Assembly (NCBI GenBank): GCA_002841375.1
Contig: PGZO01000012.1
Coordinates: 47,905-111,904, forward strand
DNA length: 64,000 bases
Direction of reading: 5' to 3'
Origin: Firmicutes bacterium HGW-Firmicutes-7
GTDB taxonomy: Bacteria; Bacillota; Clostridia; Lachnospirales; Vallitaleaceae
Part shown: piece after piece, positions 62,193-64,000 of the stretch
Position numbering within the stretch: the first letter of the stretch is position 1
Layout: every line of letters starts with the position of its first letter
Notes under the pieces: generated by a model
Seen by the model: the letters and a program-made list of their open reading frames with translations, nothing else
What the model was told of the DNA's origin: nothing
The model's database searches: none
Translations under genes and position numbers: made by a program

Positions 62193-63563
62193 ATGAAAAT
62201 TTTAGCAGTAACAGCTTGCCCTACTGGCATTGCCCATACTTATATGGCGGCAGAAGCACTAGAAGCAGCAGCGAAGAAAAAAGGTTATGAAATTAAGGTT
62301 GAAACAAGAGGTTCAGTAGGTGTAGAAAATGAACTTTCTGACAAGGATATTAAAGAAGCAGATGCAATTATACTTGCATGCGATACTGCGGTTCCAATGG
62401 AAAGGTTTTACGGCAAAAAGCTGGTTAATGTTTCTGTAAGTGAAGCGTTAAAAGGTTCGGATCAATTAATAGAAAAGGCTTTGAAAGCAAGTGTATTTAC
62501 TAAAAGCAATTTAGTTGATGATGTTTCTGACCTGAAAGAACAACGTTCTTCTGGTAGAAAAGGCTTTTATAAGCACTTAATGAATGGGGTATCTTTTATG
62601 ATTCCATTTGTTGTAGCTGGTGGTATTGCAATTGCATTAAGTTTTCTTATAGGTGGATACAATGGTTTTGAAGTAGAAGGTTCTATTGCAGCCTTTTTAA
62701 TGGGCATCGGCGGTGGTGGTGGAGCGTTTGGATTAATGGTTCCAATCTTAGCAGGTTATATCGCTTATTCTATAGCAGACAGACCAGGTTTAGCACCCGG
62801 TATGATTGGTGGCGCTGTAGCAATGCAACTTAATTCGGGCTTTTTAGGTGGTTTGGTTGCAGGTTTCTTAGCAGGTTATGTTGTAGTATTAATTAAAAAA
62901 TATATAAAATTACCAAAGTCATTACAAGGTATTATGCCAGTTCTTGTTATTCCAGTATTAGGTTCGTTAATTGTTGGTTTATTATTCTTTTATATAATAG
63001 GTACGCCTGTTGGCGCTATTAATACAGCAATGAATAATTATTTGACAACTATGTCAGGCTCAAATGCAATTGTTTTAGGTTTAGTACTAGGTTTGATGAT
63101 GGCAGCTGATATGGGAGGCCCAATTAATAAGGCAGCATATGCTTTTGCAACAGGAACATTGGTTGTGGGTTCAGGTACTATGGTAATGGCGGCTGTAATG
63201 GCAGCAGGAATGGTGCCACCATTAGGATTAGCCTTAGCAACAGTATTATTTAAAAATAAGTTTGACCTTTATGAAAGAGAAGCTGGAAAAGCAGCATGGG
63301 TACTTGGCGCTAGTTTTATTACAGAGGGAGCAATTCCTTTTGCTGCAGCAGACCCAATAAGAGTTATTCCTTCGATCATGGTTGGATCAGCAATTACAGG
63401 TGCTTTATCAATGGCTTTTAAAGCTACATTAGCGGTACCTCATGGTGGTTTGTTTGTATTCTTTGCAATTGAAAATCTAGTGGGCTATATCATTGCAATT
63501 CTTGCAGGTACAGTTGTGTCAGCTGTAATGCTTGGGTTCTTGAAAAAGAAAGTTGAAGCGTAG
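62193..63563 (+). CDS. fruA: PTS fructose-specific EIIBC component
   Basis: A 456-residue membrane permease. The N-terminal IIB domain (1-100) has the phospho-Cys at residue 9 in TACPTGIAHT. A linker of about 25 residues leads to the IIC domain with about nine or ten membrane segments and the conserved block ADMGGPINKAAYAF, and ITEGAIPFAAADP near the end. It imports fructose as fructose 1-phosphate. No IIA domain is fused, matching the separate IIA at 59900. AAGGAGG precedes the ATG. Confidence 0.94.
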   Translation: MKILAVTACPTGIAHTYMAAEALEAAAKKKGYEIKVETRGSVGVENELSDKDIKEADAIILACDTAVPMERFYGKKLVNVSVSEALKGSDQLIEKALKASVFTKSNLVDDVSDLKEQRSSGRKGFYKHLMNGVSFMIPFVVAGGIAIALSFLIGGYNGFEVEGSIAAFLMGIGGGGGAFGLMVPILAGYIAYSIADRPGLAPGMIGGAVAMQLNSGFLGGLVAGFLAGYVVVLIKKYIKLPKSLQGIMPVLVIPVLGSLIVGLLFFYIIGTPVGAINTAMNNYLTTMSGSNAIVLGLVLGLMMAADMGGPINKAAYAFATGTLVVGSGTMVMAAVMAAGMVPPLGLALATVLFKNKFDLYEREAGKAAWVLGASFITEGAIPFAAADPIRVIPSIMVGSAITGALSMAFKATLAVPHGGLFVFFAIENLVGYIIAILAGTVVSAVMLGFLKKKVEA

Positions 63564-63630
63564 CATCTTACTACAATAGAATAATTAAAGGAATAGATAG
63601 AAAAAATAAGGTTATAAAGGAGGCAAAGGC

Positions 63631-63900
63631 ATGAAAAAAATATCAATAAAACTACACAATGAAGAAGGCCTTCATGCAAGACCTGCAAATATGTTTTCAA
63701 AAGCGGCTATGAAATTTAAATGTGATATTCAATTATTAAAAAATGGGGACACAAGCAAAGTATTTAATCCAAAAAGCATTCTTTCAATTCTAAGCATGGG
63801 TGCAATGAAAGGTGATGAACTTACAATTATTGCAAATGGTGAAGATGAAGAAGAGGCAATTGTAAAAATTACTGAATTGATTAAAACCGATTTTAGTTAA
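63631..63900 (+). CDS. ptsH: HPr phosphocarrier protein of the fructose operon
   Basis: An 89-residue HPr. The phospho-His is at 15 (GLHARPA). The regulatory Ser is in NPKSILS at residue 49, three residues later than Ser46 in B. subtilis HPr because of a short insertion (about residues 41-45), so HPr kinase may or may not recognise it. AAGGAGG precedes the ATG. It is 11 bases before ptsI. It contrasts with the Crh-like protein at 34310, which lacks the His. Confidence 0.93.
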   Translation: MKKISIKLHNEEGLHARPANMFSKAAMKFKCDIQLLKNGDTSKVFNPKSILSILSMGAMKGDELTIIANGEDEEEAIVKITELIKTDFS

Positions 63901-63911
63901 GAGGAGGAACG

Positions 63912-64000
63912 ATGATAGAACTACAAGGTATTCCTGCCTCTAGTGGTATTGGAATAGGATTGGTTATGATCAAGAACGAGATGATCAATCCTAATTTAGA
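63912..64000 (+). CDS. ptsI: PTS Enzyme I, 5' part only
   Basis: The window ends 89 bases into this gene. The start MIELQGIPASSGIGIG matches the N-terminus of Enzyme I (usual form GIAASPGIAIG), and GAGGAGG precedes the ATG. It transfers phosphate from phosphoenolpyruvate to HPr. Its location next to the fructose HPr fits. The active-site His lies beyond the edge. Confidence 0.85.
   Translation, partial: MIELQGIPASSGIGIGLVMIKNEMINPNL

Overview
The window is AT-rich chromosomal DNA from an anaerobic, endospore-forming type of Firmicute, most likely class Clostridia. The signs are [FeFe]-hydrogenase maturation genes (hydF, a TM1266-type protein, hydG), SLH-type surface domains, a gerM-rph-rdgB-yfcE block and a murB-rapZ-yvcK-whiA-crh block as in sporulating Firmicutes, Shine-Dalgarno sequences in front of nearly every gene, and tRNA genes without encoded CCA. 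I see no transposase, integrase, phage gene or CRISPR array. Species cannot be read from the sequence alone.

Layout. 1-10724 is the end of a surface-polysaccharide locus: a truncated beta-helix protein, a Wzy-like polymerase, a Wzx-type flippase, an SLH-plus-beta-helix protein that is a paralogue of the truncated one, a family 2 glycosyltransferase, rmlA-rmlC-rmlB (rmlD not seen) and a WbaP-type initiating phosphosugar transferase. 10900-15205 holds a membrane diguanylate cyclase, a cold-shock protein, a GPH-type sugar symporter and PlsC. 15455-19809 is aspA-hydF-TM1266-hydG behind a roughly 200-base leader. 20260-29347 holds CvfB, a heterodimeric ABC exporter, a FAD/Rieske oxidoreductase, a GpsA-like dehydrogenase, a WYL regulator and a GyrI-like protein. 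29539-37312 is PpiC, then murB-rapZ-yvcK-whiA-crh, then gerM-rph-rdgB-yfcE. Seven tRNA genes lie at 37398-38076.

38194-46142 has a CYTH protein, a DJ-1 protein, an unknown HTH-like protein and a complete oppABCDF set. 46366-52643 is the protein quality-control group tig-clpP-clpX-lon-engB. 52678-57288 is a mostly minus-strand block (DUF4364-like, two small or unknown genes, YhcC-type radical SAM, malic enzyme, HD-GYP protein). 57467-59657 pairs a tiny Asn-rich peptide with a short FtsH. 59900 to the right edge is a fructose PTS operon (IIA, DeoR regulator, fruK, IIBC, HPr, start of Enzyme I).

Working together: the first 10 kb builds, polymerises, exports and possibly trims a rhamnose-type (or related deoxysugar) glycan. 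The diguanylate cyclase and the HD-GYP protein are opposite ends of c-di-GMP signalling. The hyd genes mature a hydrogenase encoded elsewhere. A Crh-like HPr without the phospho-histidine and a true HPr in the fructose operon suggest split carbon-control and phosphotransfer roles. Most of the window is ordinary. The least explained items are the duplicated beta-helix proteins flanking the Wzy/Wzx pair, the leader before aspA-hydFG, several families of short dispersed repeats, and the Asn-rich peptide next to ftsH. I did not find a clear new defence or mobile system.
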